DNA from: Pseudomonas multiresinivorans
GTDB taxonomy: Bacteria > Pseudomonadota > Gammaproteobacteria > Pseudomonadales > Pseudomonadaceae
Direction of reading: 5' to 3'
Length of the DNA: 64,000 nt
Assembly (NCBI RefSeq): GCF_012971725.1
Contig: NZ_CP048833.1
Span: forward strand, 1,116,001-1,180,000
The stretch's first letter is position 1, and every line of letters begins with the position of its first letter. Shown one piece after another: positions 43,003 through 51,341 of the stretch. The notes under the pieces were generated by a model. The model saw only the letters and a program-made list of their open reading frames with translations. It was not told where the DNA came from and did not search any database. The position numbers and the translations under genes are program-made.

Positions 43003-45078
43003 TCACTCGCGGTTGCGGGTCAGCAGCGCGGGACGCTCGGTCTTGCGGCGCGGTTCCAGCTCTTCCAACTGCTCCGGTGTCGGGAAGCGGTCGGTGCGGA
43101 CCAGGTCGCGCTTATTGATCACTACCGGCTGGCGAGTCGGCTTGGCAGCGCCGTATTCGCTAGGCTCGCGCAGCGGGGCGTCGTTCATGCGCGAAGCCGG
43201 AGCCTTGCCACCGCGCTTGCGCTGCTGGCCTGGCTTGCCCTGGCCATTGGCACCCTGGCTCTGGCCGCGACTGCCACCGCCACCGCTCGGCTTCCTGGCG
43301 GCCTTGCCCTGGCCTTGGCCCTGACCTTGCCCACGGTTCTGGCCGCCGCTGCCCTGGCTGCCGGGTTGGGCGCCCTGGCTGCGGGGACGCTGCAGGCCCT
43401 GGCCCTGATTCTGGCCTTGACCTTGACCGCCACGGCGGCGCTGGCCGCGCTGCTGGTCCTTGTCCGGGAACGGGCTGACGTAGTCGGCGCGGTTGCCGAA
43501 GTTGTCGAAGTCGTCGTCGAGGAACTCTTCCGGATCGCGGTTACCGTTGGCATCGGCCTTCGGTGCGCGCGCCGGTTTGGACTCCTGCTGACGACCTTGG
43601 CCTTGCTCCTGCTGGCGAGGCTGACGGGGCTCGCGCGGTTCGCGCGACTCACGTGGCTGAGCGTTGGCGTTCGGCTGAGCGTCGCTGCCCTGGCCGTCGC
43701 CTTTCTTCTTGCCGCGACCGCCACGACGGCGGCGTTTGCCGGCCGGCTTGTCGCCGTCGGCCGCTTCACCTTCGGCGCCGGCCGCGGCGTTCTGCTGCTC
43801 TTCGGCCTGCGGCTGTTGAGGCTTGTCCTTGTTGCGGTCCTTGCGCTCACCGCGCTTGGCCTTGTCTTTGCGCGGTTGACGCTGAGGGGCTTCCTTCGGC
43901 TCGGGCTGCTGGACTTCCGGCAGCACAGTGTCGGGGTCAAAGCCGAGCATGTCGCCGTCGGGGATGCGCTGCTTGGTCAGGCGCTCGATGGCCTTGAGCA
44001 GCTTGTCTTCGTCCGGCGCCACCAGCGAGATGGCTTCACCGGTGCGGCCGGCACGGCCGGTACGGCCGATGCGGTGAACGTAGTCTTCCTCGACGTTGGG
44101 CAGCTCGTAGTTGACCACGTGAGGCAGTTGGTCGATGTCCAGGCCGCGGGCGGCGATGTCGGTGGCGACCAGGATGCGCACTTCGTTGGCCTTGAAGTCG
44201 GCCAGGGCCTTGGTGCGCGCGTTCTGGCTCTTGTTGCCGTGGATCGCGGCAGCCGGCAGGCCGTGCTTGCTCAGGTACTCGGCGAGGCGGTTGGCACCGT
44301 GCTTGGTGCGGGTGAACACCAGCACCTGCTCCCAGGCACCCACGGTCACCAGGTGCGCCAGCAGGGCGCGCTTCTGCACCGACGGGATGCGGAACACGCG
44401 TTGTTCGATACGCTCGACGGTGGTGTTCGGCGGAGTGACCTCGATGCGCTCCGGGTTGTGCAGGAGCTTGTTGGTGAGGTCGATGATGTCTTTCGAGAAG
44501 GTTGCCGAGAACAGCAGGTTCTGGCGCTTGGCCGGCAGCTTGGCGAGGACCTTCTTCACGTCGTGGATGAAGCCCATGTCGAGCATGCGGTCGGCTTCGT
44601 CGAGGACGAGGATTTCCACGCGGGACAGGTCGACGCTGCCTTGACCGATCAGGTCGAGCAGGCGGCCCGGGCAGGCCACCAGGACGTCGACGCCCTTGGA
44701 CATGGCCTGGACCTGGGGATTCATGCCGACGCCGCCGAAGATGCAGGCGCTTTTCAGCGGCAGGTCGCGGGCGTAGACCTTGAAGCTGTCGTGCACCTGG
44801 GCCGCCAGCTCGCGGGTCGGGGTCAGTACCAGGACGCGGGCCTGGCGTGGGCCATGGCGGTGTTCGCGGTCCGGGTGGCCTTCGGGGAACAGGCGTTCGA
44901 GTACCGGGAGGGCGAAGCCGCCGGTTTTACCGGTGCCGGTCTGTGCGGCAACCATGAGGTCGCGGCCTTGCAGTACGGCGGGAATGGCGCGTTCCTGGAC
45001 GGGAGTGGGGCGCGCGTAGCCGGCGGCTTCAACGGCGCCAGCCAGGGCCTCGGAGAGACCGAGGGAAGTAAAGGACAT
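43003..45078 (-). CDS. rhlE: DEAD-box ATP-dependent RNA helicase RhlE with long disordered tail
   Basis: 691 residues. The helicase core (about 1-385) has the Q motif region RPTPVQERAIP, motif I AQTGTGKT (45-52), PTRELA, VLDEADRMLD, SAT, ATDIAARGLD and HRIGRTGRAGR. It unwinds or remodels structured RNA in decay and ribosome assembly. From about residue 400 to 690 the tail is low-complexity: Gln/Glu/Lys, then many Gly-Gln-Gly, Arg-Gly and Pro-Arg-Glu repeats, as in the RhlE2-type helicases of P. aeruginosa, where the tail binds RNA and partners. A conserved C-terminal block (RQPVVINKRDLVRTDRFPTPEQLEELE) follows the repeats. The start is ATG at 45078. Confidence 0.95.
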   Translation of the reverse strand: MSFTSLGLSEALAGAVEAAGYARPTPVQERAIPAVLQGRDLMVAAQTGTGKTGGFALPVLERLFPEGHPDREHRHGPRQARVLVLTPTRELAAQVHDSFKVYARDLPLKSACIFGGVGMNPQVQAMSKGVDVLVACPGRLLDLIGQGSVDLSRVEILVLDEADRMLDMGFIHDVKKVLAKLPAKRQNLLFSATFSKDIIDLTNKLLHNPERIEVTPPNTTVERIEQRVFRIPSVQKRALLAHLVTVGAWEQVLVFTRTKHGANRLAEYLSKHGLPAAAIHGNKSQNARTKALADFKANEVRILVATDIAARGLDIDQLPHVVNYELPNVEEDYVHRIGRTGRAGRTGEAISLVAPDEDKLLKAIERLTKQRIPDGDMLGFDPDTVLPEVQQPEPKEAPQRQPRKDKAKRGERKDRNKDKPQQPQAEEQQNAAAGAEGEAADGDKPAGKRRRRGGRGKKKGDGQGSDAQPNANAQPRESREPREPRQPRQQEQGQGRQQESKPARAPKADANGNRDPEEFLDDDFDNFGNRADYVSPFPDKDQQRGQRRRGGQGQGQNQGQGLQRPRSQGAQPGSQGSGGQNRGQGQGQGQGKAARKPSGGGGSRGQSQGANGQGKPGQQRKRGGKAPASRMNDAPLREPSEYGAAKPTRQPVVINKRDLVRTDRFPTPEQLEELEPRRKTERPALLTRNRE

Positions 45079-45232
45079 GCGGGGTTCCTGTAGGCCGGCA
45101 ACCTGCCGGCTCGAGGGCGCGTGATTTCAAGCTCGGGGCGAGCGCTCAGCCTTGGGCTGGAAGCACTCCGCCCACGATACGCCGGCGTTGCGCTGGCCGG
45201 GATCGTGGACGGTAAGCCCGGAGCAATGATCC

Positions 45233-46081
45233 TCAGCGGGGGAGCTTGAGGTTGTTCCAGAGCGCCAGGCTGGGTTCAGCCTGGTTCAGGGTGTAGAAAT
45301 GCAGACCCGGTGCGCCGCCTTCCAGGAGACGTTCGCACATGTCGGTGATGACCTGCTCACCAAAGGCCTGGATGCTGGCGATGTCGTCGCCGTAGGCTTC
45401 CAGTTGCTTGCGAATCCAGCGGGGGATTTCCGCGCCACAGGCGTCGGAGAAGCGGGCCAGTTTGGTGTAGTTGGTGATCGGCATGATACCCGGTACGACC
45501 GGAATGCTGACACCCAGTTTCTCCGCACGCTCGACAAAATGGAAGTAGCTGTCGGCGTTGAAGAAGTATTGTGTGATGGCAGAGTCGGCGCCGGCTTTGA
45601 CCTTGCGCACGAAATTCGCAAGATCATCCTCGAAATTGCGCGCTTGCGGGTGAACTTCCGGATAGGCGGCAACTTCGATGTGGAAGTGATCGCCGGTTTC
45701 GGCGCGGATGAATTCCACCAGTTCGTTGGCGAAACGCAGCTCGCCGCTGGCCATGCCCATGCCCGAGGGCAGGTCGCCGCGCAGGGCGACGATGCGGCGG
45801 ATGCCGGCGTCCTTGTAGTGGGCCAGCAGGGCGGAGAGCTCGGCCTTGGTGTCGCCGACGCACGACAGGTGCGGGGCAGTGGGCACCTGCACGTCGCCGT
45901 CCAGTTGCAGCACGGTGGTCAGGGTGCGGTCGCGGGTGGAGCCGCCGGCACCGTAGGTGCAGGAGAAGAAGTCGGGCTTCTTCGCTGCCAGCTGGCGCGC
46001 AGTGGCCAGCAGTTTTTCATGGCCGGCTTCGGTCTTGGCGGGGAAGAACTCGAAGCTGAAACGGCGATCTTTCTGACTCAT
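45233..46081 (-). CDS. metF: 5,10-methylenetetrahydrofolate reductase
   Basis: Makes 5-methyl-THF, the methyl donor for methionine synthesis. The product is 282 residues, a FAD-containing TIM barrel. Family marks are FSFEFFPAKTEAGHEKL (with the catalytic Glu), SCTYGAGGSTRDRT, PHLSCVGDTKAEL, RGDLPSGMG and SAITQYFFNADSYFHFVERA. It is the third gene of the ahcY - HD - metF minus-strand operon, 54 bases after the HD gene, so the SAH riboswitch ahead of ahcY may control it as well. Confidence 0.96.
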   Translation of the reverse strand: MSQKDRRFSFEFFPAKTEAGHEKLLATARQLAAKKPDFFSCTYGAGGSTRDRTLTTVLQLDGDVQVPTAPHLSCVGDTKAELSALLAHYKDAGIRRIVALRGDLPSGMGMASGELRFANELVEFIRAETGDHFHIEVAAYPEVHPQARNFEDDLANFVRKVKAGADSAITQYFFNADSYFHFVERAEKLGVSIPVVPGIMPITNYTKLARFSDACGAEIPRWIRKQLEAYGDDIASIQAFGEQVITDMCERLLEGGAPGLHFYTLNQAEPSLALWNNLKLPR

Positions 46082-46135
46082 GGTCGTTCCTTCGGCGCCA
46101 CATCATTGCGCGGCTGCCGGCATGTGCCGTCGACT

Positions 46136-46666
46136 TCAGAAGTAACGGCGATAATTGTCTATCTTCGTGCGCAGTCGCTCGGCGCTGGGCTCGTGCACAT
46201 GGCCGAGGACGGCCAGGATACGCTGCGACTCCCCATGGTATTCGGCGATCTTGCTCCGCGCCCAGGTCGAGGGTGGCGGCTGCAGGTTGGTGATCCGGTC
46301 GCACAGCTTGACGATCGCATACTGCGGCGCGCCGGTCGCCAGCCTTTCGAGGTAGATATCGAATGGCAGCTTTTCGCCATTCACCACCTTGCTCAGGCGT
46401 TGGGCGCCCTCGGCGACGAACTCGCCGAAACGCGTCTGCAGTTCCTCGAAGGGCACCGGGGTGTCTTCGAGCACGTCGTGCAGCAGTGCAATCTGGACGG
46501 TCTCCGCCAGGCGCTCGATGGGCGCTTCGCGGTCGGCCGCCATCACTTCGTTGGCCACCATCGCCAGGTGGACCGCGTAGGGCAGCGTCGAGGCGGTCAG
46601 CGTCTGTCCGGCGTGCGCGCCGGCGGCGAAGATCCAGGCCTGGTTGTAGCTGTCCTGCAGGTCCAT
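46136..46666 (-). CDS. HD-domain phosphohydrolase, RelA/SpoT-like hydrolase fold
   Basis: 176 residues. The HD-domain residues are visible: His in PYAVHLAMVANEV, the HD pair in ALLHDVLEDTPV (about residues 63-74), and a later Asp in VKLCDRITNLQPPP. HDxxEDT is the mark of the SpoT/MESH1 group, which hydrolyses (p)ppGpp or related nucleotides; the substrate here is unproven. The ATG at 46666 (MDLQDSYNQAW) is preferred; an in-frame ATG further upstream would begin inside the ahcY hairpin. It lies between ahcY and metF, a linkage kept in P. aeruginosa. Confidence 0.82.
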   Translation of the reverse strand: MDLQDSYNQAWIFAAGAHAGQTLTASTLPYAVHLAMVANEVMAADREAPIERLAETVQIALLHDVLEDTPVPFEELQTRFGEFVAEGAQRLSKVVNGEKLPFDIYLERLATGAPQYAIVKLCDRITNLQPPPSTWARSKIAEYHGESQRILAVLGHVHEPSAERLRTKIDNYRRYF

Positions 46667-46695
46667 GCAAGGTTTCCAATGACGCCCAATGGCAA

Positions 46696-46725
46696 AGAGG
46701 GCAGACGATTGCTCGTCTGCCCTCT
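46696..46725 (-). terminator. Strong hairpin after ahcY
   Basis: Perfect 13-base stem AGAGGGCAGACGA / TCGTCTGCCCTCT with a four-base loop, ending seven bases after the ahcY stop. The T-tract on the minus strand is short, so partial read-through into the HD gene and metF is likely. Confidence 0.65.
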
Positions 46726-46731
46726 GGCACA

Positions 46732-48138
46732 TCAGTAGCGGTAGGTGTCCGGCTTGAACGGGCCTTCCACGGTCACGCCGATGTACTCGGCCTGTTTCGG
46801 GGTCAGTTGGGTGACGACGCCACCGAAGCCTTTCACCATTTCCAGGGCCACTTCTTCGTCCAGTTTCTTCGGCAGGACTTCGACGGTCAGGCGCTGGGCC
46901 TTCTTCTCGGCGGAGAGGTCGGCGTACTTCTGCTCGAACAGGAAGATCTGCGCCAGTACCTGGTTGGCGAAGGAGCCGTCCATGATGCGGCTCGGGTGGC
47001 CGGTGGCGTTACCCAGGTTCACCAGACGGCCTTCGGCCAGCAGGATCAGGTAGTCGTCGTTGGCCGGATCGAAGTCACCGGCGCCGGTGCGGTGGATCTT
47101 GTGCACCTGCGGCTTGACCTCTTCCCATGCCCAGGTCTTGCGCATGAAGGCGGTGTCGATCTCGTTGTCGAAGTGACCGATGTTGCACACCACGGCGCGC
47201 TTCTTCAGCGCTTTCAGCATGCCGGCGTCACAGACGTTGACGTTGCCGGTGGTGGTGACGATCAGGTCGATCTTGCCCAGCAGGGCGGCGTCAACGCTGG
47301 CTTCGGTGCCATCGTTCAGGCCGTTCTTGTACGGGGAGACCAGCTCGAAGCCGTCCATGCAGGCCTGCATGGCGCAGATCGGGTCGATTTCGGAGACCTT
47401 AACGATCATGCCTTCCTGACGCAGCGACTGGGCGGAGCCCTTGCCCACGTCGCCGTAGCCGATCACCAGGGCCTGCTTGCCCGACAGCAGGTGGTCGGTG
47501 CCGCGCTTGATGGCGTCGTTCAGGCTGTGACGGCAGCCGTACTTGTTGTCGTTCTTGCTCTTGGTCACGGCGTCGTTGACGTTGATCGCCGGGACTTTCA
47601 GGGTGCCGGCCTTGAGCATGTCGAGCAGGCGGTGAACACCGGTGGTGGTTTCTTCGGTGACGCCGTGGATGCGCTCGAGCATCTGCGGGTATTTCTTGTG
47701 CAGGATCTCGGTCAGGTCACCGCCGTCGTCCAGCACCATGTTGGCGTCCCACGGCTGGCCATCCTTGAGGATGGTCTGCTCGATGCACCACTCGTATTCC
47801 TGCTCGGTCTCGCCTTTCCAGGCGAACACCGGGATGCCGGCGGCGGCGATGGCGGCAGCGGCCTGATCCTGGGTGGAGAAGATGTTGCAGGACGACCAGC
47901 GCACTTCGGCGCCCAGCGCAGTCAGGGTCTCGATGAGGACGCCGGTCTGGATGGTCATGTGGATGCAGCCGAGGATCTTCGCGCCTTTCAGCGGCTGGCT
48001 GGCGGCGTACTTGCGGCGCAGGCCCATCAGTGCCGGCATTTCGGATTCGGCAATGATCAGCTCACGGCGGCCCCAGGCGGCCAGGGAAATGTCGGCGACT
48101 TTGAAGTCGGTAAAACCGGCAGGCGTGACAGCGCTCAT
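46732..48138 (-). CDS. ahcY: Adenosylhomocysteinase (SAH hydrolase)
   Basis: Splits S-adenosylhomocysteine into adenosine and homocysteine, relieving inhibition of methyltransferases. The product is 468 residues, the bacterial length with the usual insert. NAD-binding GYGDVGKGSAQSL, substrate-site HMTIQTGVLIETL, NDAVTKSKNDNKYGCR (the catalytic Lys/Asp region) and the C-terminal FKPDTYRY with its conserved Lys/Tyr are all present. The start is ATG at 48138 (MSAVTPAGFTDFKVAD), with GGAGAG upstream. The leader carries an SAH riboswitch, so expression should rise with SAH. Confidence 0.97.
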   Translation of the reverse strand: MSAVTPAGFTDFKVADISLAAWGRRELIIAESEMPALMGLRRKYAASQPLKGAKILGCIHMTIQTGVLIETLTALGAEVRWSSCNIFSTQDQAAAAIAAAGIPVFAWKGETEQEYEWCIEQTILKDGQPWDANMVLDDGGDLTEILHKKYPQMLERIHGVTEETTTGVHRLLDMLKAGTLKVPAINVNDAVTKSKNDNKYGCRHSLNDAIKRGTDHLLSGKQALVIGYGDVGKGSAQSLRQEGMIVKVSEIDPICAMQACMDGFELVSPYKNGLNDGTEASVDAALLGKIDLIVTTTGNVNVCDAGMLKALKKRAVVCNIGHFDNEIDTAFMRKTWAWEEVKPQVHKIHRTGAGDFDPANDDYLILLAEGRLVNLGNATGHPSRIMDGSFANQVLAQIFLFEQKYADLSAEKKAQRLTVEVLPKKLDEEVALEMVKGFGGVVTQLTPKQAEYIGVTVEGPFKPDTYRY

Positions 48139-48164
48139 GCGTAACTCTCCATTCGTTGTCTGCG

Positions 48165-48275
48165 AATGGGCGCCGTTGATGCGTTTGGCGATCGGCGGAT
48201 GCCGACCGTGACGCGCCCCATCCGAGCCTGACAAGCCGAAGCGAATCGACCTGCTGCAGCGCCCCTCGGACAGGT
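48165..48275 (-). promoter_or_regulatory. ahcY: SAH riboswitch (ahcY leader)
   Basis: On the minus strand the leader reads CCGAGGGGCGCTGC (48256-48269), then CAGGCTCGG with GGGGCGC, a variable helix, and AACGGCGCCC (48168-48177). These are the conserved blocks of the SAH riboswitch class in the right order: GAGGNGCGCUGC, GGCUCGG, and the pseudoknot partner AACGGCGC. The class sits upstream of ahcY in many Pseudomonas and turns genes on when SAH binds. Confidence 0.88.
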
Positions 48276-48317
48276 GGCGGGAACGACCGGGCAGTGCCGG
48301 CCGTTATTGAAGCCTGC

Positions 48318-48350
48318 GGATTATAGCCATGGCGCATGACAAGCCAAAGG
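48318..48350 (-). promoter_or_regulatory. Sigma-70 promoter of ahcY
   Basis: The minus strand has a perfect -10 box TATAAT (48320-48325), with TTTGGC as a weak -35 box 17 bases upstream. The start would be near 48312, about 40 bases before the riboswitch core. Confidence 0.65.
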
Positions 48351-48582
48351 CTTTTGGTCGCGATCGAGCAGTGGATCGCGGCCGGGTTCCCCGCCGCGCC
48401 CGCGCCAGGGGCCGTGAAAACCCTGGCGCGGGCGTCGTTTCGGGGATCGGTGGCGTCCGCTGGAGCGGGCGCCGATGGTCAGTTGTAGGGCGCATAAAGC
48501 GGAACGCTTTATCCGCCGCTTCTGGCTTCAGAGCCGACGGACGGCGGATAACGCTTGAGGCGTTATTCGCCCTACGGGAACG
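48351..48582. other. Non-coding spacer between ahcY promoter and the CoA-transferase gene
   Basis: Together with the ahcY leader this is a gap of about 440 bases without a gene. It contains a 14-base perfect stem (48397-48410 with 48421-48434, ten-base loop, no T-run) and a copy of the GTAGGGCGCATAA inverted repeat at 48485-48575. Open frames here look spurious. Confidence 0.7.
48485..48575. repeat. Inverted repeat, GTAGGGCGCATAA family, long form
   Basis: GTAGGGCGCATAAAGCG on the left and CGTTATTCGCCCTAC on the right, with inner inverted segments (GGATAACGC type) that allow two hairpins. Related to the perfect repeat at 21408-21450. It ends eight bases before the CoA-transferase stop codon. 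Confidence 0.75.
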
Positions 48583-49806
48583 TCAAATCACGCCGCCGTC
48601 GCGCAGTTTGTCGATGGCCGCCTGGTCCAGGCCGAGCACGCCTTCGAGGATTTCCTGCGTGTGCTGGCCGAGGGTCGGCGGGGCGTTGCGGTATTCGACC
48701 GGGGTCTCGGACAGGCGGATCGGGCTGGCCACCTGCGGCACGGTCCCGGCCAGCGGGTGCGGCAGGTCCACGCGCAGCCCGCGGGCGATCACCTGCGGAT
48801 CGGCGAACACCTGGGCCAGGTCGTTGATCGGCCCGCACGGCACGCTGGCCTGTTCCAGTAAGGCGATCCACTCGGCGGTGGTGCGCATCACGGTGGCCTG
48901 GCGGATCAGCGGGATCAGCACCTCGCGGTGCGCTACGCGGGCCTGGTTGGTGGCGAAACGCTCGTCGGTGGCCCATTCCGGGTGACCCGCCAGCTCGGCG
49001 AACTTGCGGAACTGGCCGTCGTTGCCGACGGTGAGGATCAGGTCGCCGTCGGCGGTGGGGAAGTCCTGGTACGGCACGATGTTCGGGTGCGCGTTGCCCA
49101 GGCGACGCGGCGGGTTGCCGGTGGTCAGGTAGTTCAGGGTCTGGTTGGCCAGACAGGCGACCTGCACGTCCAGCAGCGCCATGTCGATGTGCTGGCCGAT
49201 ACCGCTGACATCGCGGTGGGCGAGGGCGGCGAGGATCGCGGTGGACGAGTAGAGGCCGGTGAGGATGTCAGTCAGCGCCACGCCGACCTTCACCGGGCCG
49301 GCGCCTTCTTCGGCGTCGGAGCGCCCGGTCAGGCTCATCAGGCCGCCCAGGCCCTGGATCATGAAGTCGTAGCCGGCGCGCTTGGCGTAGGGGCCGAACT
49401 GGCCGAAGCCGGTGATCGAGCAGTAGATCAGCTTCGGGTTCAGCGCTTTCAGCGACTCGTAATCCAGGCCGTAGGCCTTCAGCCCGCCAACCTTGAAGTT
49501 CTCCAGCACGATGTCGGCCTTGGCGGCGAGTTCGCGCACCAGTCGCTGGCCCTCGGGCTGGGTGAAGTCGATGGTCAGGGATTTCTTGTTGCGGTTCGCC
49601 GACAGGTAATACGCCGCTTCGCTGGTGTCGCGGCCGTCGGCGTCCTTGAGGAACGGCGGGCCCCAGGCGCGGGTGTCGTCGCCGCTGCCGGGACGCTCGA
49701 TCTTGATCACTTCCGCGCCGAGGTCGGCGAGGATCTGCCCAGCCCAGGGGCCGGCGAGAACGCGGGAGAGGTCGAGGACACGGATGTGCGAAAGGGCGCC
49801 GGACAT
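48583..49806 (-). CDS. gcoT: CaiB/BaiF family CoA-transferase, probable glutarate CoA-transferase
   Basis: 407 residues of the class III CoA-transferases. Family blocks: IRVLDLSRVLAGPWAGQILADLGAEVIKIERPGSGDDTR at the N-terminus, with the catalytic Asp expected in the block after SITGFGQ (about residue 165), and NLKVGGLKAYGLDYESL. It lies just after gcdH on the same strand, and in P. putida this neighbour activates glutarate with succinyl-CoA as donor. Glutarate as the substrate is inferred from gcdH. The ATG at 49806 follows AGGTGA. Confidence 0.88.
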   Translation of the reverse strand: MSGALSHIRVLDLSRVLAGPWAGQILADLGAEVIKIERPGSGDDTRAWGPPFLKDADGRDTSEAAYYLSANRNKKSLTIDFTQPEGQRLVRELAAKADIVLENFKVGGLKAYGLDYESLKALNPKLIYCSITGFGQFGPYAKRAGYDFMIQGLGGLMSLTGRSDAEEGAGPVKVGVALTDILTGLYSSTAILAALAHRDVSGIGQHIDMALLDVQVACLANQTLNYLTTGNPPRRLGNAHPNIVPYQDFPTADGDLILTVGNDGQFRKFAELAGHPEWATDERFATNQARVAHREVLIPLIRQATVMRTTAEWIALLEQASVPCGPINDLAQVFADPQVIARGLRVDLPHPLAGTVPQVASPIRLSETPVEYRNAPPTLGQHTQEILEGVLGLDQAAIDKLRDGGVI

Positions 49807-49932
49807 GCAATCACCTGCAGCTTGGATAGGGGCGGGGAGGACGCGGTGCGGGGACTCCACGGTCCTCCCCGGGGCCTCTCGGGCGAGAGGTAAAGCGTGC
49901 GCTGGCCCAGGCGGGCCAGCGCGGGGTATTGC

Positions 49933-51114
49933 TTAGAAGAACGCCTGGATGCCAGTCTGGGCGCGGCCGAGGATCAGCGCGTGGACGTCGTGGGTACCTT
50001 CGTAGGTGTTCACCACTTCCAGGTTGACCAGGTGACGGGCAACGCCGAACTCGTCGGAGATGCCGTTGCCGCCGAGCATGTCGCGGGCCAGGCGGGCGAT
50101 GTCCAGGGCCTTGCCGCAGCTGTTGCGCTTCATGATCGAGGTGATTTCGACAGCGGCGGTGCCTTCGTCCTTCATCCGGCCCAGGCGCAGGCAGCCTTGC
50201 AGGGCGAGGGTGATGTCGGTCTGCATGTCGGCCAGTTTCTTCTGGATCAGCTGGTTGGCGGCCAGCGGGCGGCCAAACTGCTTGCGGTCCAGGGTGTACT
50301 GGCGAGCGGTGTGCCAGCAGGCTTCGGCGGCACCCAGGGCACCCCAGGAGATACCGTAGCGGGCGGAGTTCAGGCAGGTGAACGGACCACGCAGGCCGCG
50401 TACGTCCGGGAAGGCGTTTTCTTCCGGGCAGAACACGTTGTTCATCACGATCTCGCCGGTGATCGAGGCGCGCAGGCCGACCTTGCCGTGGATCGCCGGG
50501 GCGGACAGGCCTTCCCAGCCTTTCTCCAGGACGAAGCCGCGGATCTGGCCTTCGTCATCCTTGGCCCAGACCACGAAGACGTCGGCGATCGGGCTGTTGG
50601 TGATCCACATCTTGGCGCCGGTCAGGCGGTAGCCGCCGTCGACTTTCTTCGCGCGGGTGATCATCGAGCCCGGGTCGGAGCCGTGGTCCGGCTCGGTCAG
50701 GCCGAAGCAGCCGATGTATTCGCCGCTGGCGAGTTTCGGCAGGTATTTCTGCTTGGTGGCTTCGTTGCCGAATTCGTTGATCGGCACCATCACCAGGGAG
50801 GACTGCACGCTCATCATCGAGCGGTAGCCGGAGTCGATGCGCTCGACTTCACGGGCGATCAGGCCGTAGCACACGTAGTTCAGGCCGCTGCCGCCGTACT
50901 GTTCGGGAATGGTCGCGCCGAGCAGGCCGGTTTCGCCCATCTCGCGGAAGATCGCCGGGTCGGTCTGCTCATGGCGGAAGGCTTCCAGCACGCGCGGGGC
51001 CAGCTTGTCCTGGGCGAATTGCTGGGCGCTGTCGCGCACCATGCGCTCTTCTTCGGTGAGTTGCTGATCCAGCAGCAGCGGATCTTCCCAGTTGAAGCTT
51101 GCTTTGGTCGCCAT
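49933..51114 (-). CDS. gcdH: Glutaryl-CoA dehydrogenase
   Basis: Oxidizes and decarboxylates glutaryl-CoA to crotonyl-CoA in lysine and glutarate breakdown, passing electrons to ETF. The product is 393 residues of the acyl-CoA dehydrogenase fold. The FAD and substrate region is CFGLTEPDHGSDPGSM, and MWITNSPIAD follows. RYGISWGALGAAEACW carries the GCDH-type Arg, and the catalytic base is in YEGTHD (Glu near 372). The start is ATG at 51114 (MATKASFNWEDPLLLDQQL), with GGTTCTCC upstream on the coding strand. The divergent LysR gene is the likely activator. Confidence 0.96.
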   Translation of the reverse strand: MATKASFNWEDPLLLDQQLTEEERMVRDSAQQFAQDKLAPRVLEAFRHEQTDPAIFREMGETGLLGATIPEQYGGSGLNYVCYGLIAREVERIDSGYRSMMSVQSSLVMVPINEFGNEATKQKYLPKLASGEYIGCFGLTEPDHGSDPGSMITRAKKVDGGYRLTGAKMWITNSPIADVFVVWAKDDEGQIRGFVLEKGWEGLSAPAIHGKVGLRASITGEIVMNNVFCPEENAFPDVRGLRGPFTCLNSARYGISWGALGAAEACWHTARQYTLDRKQFGRPLAANQLIQKKLADMQTDITLALQGCLRLGRMKDEGTAAVEITSIMKRNSCGKALDIARLARDMLGGNGISDEFGVARHLVNLEVVNTYEGTHDVHALILGRAQTGIQAFF

Positions 51115-51341
51115 GGAGAACCTCGAACGCAGACAGTGAAAGACCCGCACAAGTCTAGGCGGGCTCGGTGTGGGCCATCCTAGTCAGCCGTCGGGAAGCC
51201 GGGCAACCGACTAATTCGCACGCTGTTGTGCTATTTTGTCACTCCGTAATCGCTCGGCTGCTGCTGGATTTTGCCTGCTCGCCTCTATTTCAGGCGTCTG
51301 TGGCGACTCCTGCGCATCACGATATTCCGAAGAGGCATTCG

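Noticed and set aside
42883..45093. A 736-codon open frame antisense to rhlE
   Set aside because: It reads the repeats of the RhlE tail backwards and also crosses the rhlE terminator.
48397..48434. 14-bp stem as terminator of the gcd operon
   Set aside because: It lies about 150 bases past the stop with no T-tract on the minus strand.
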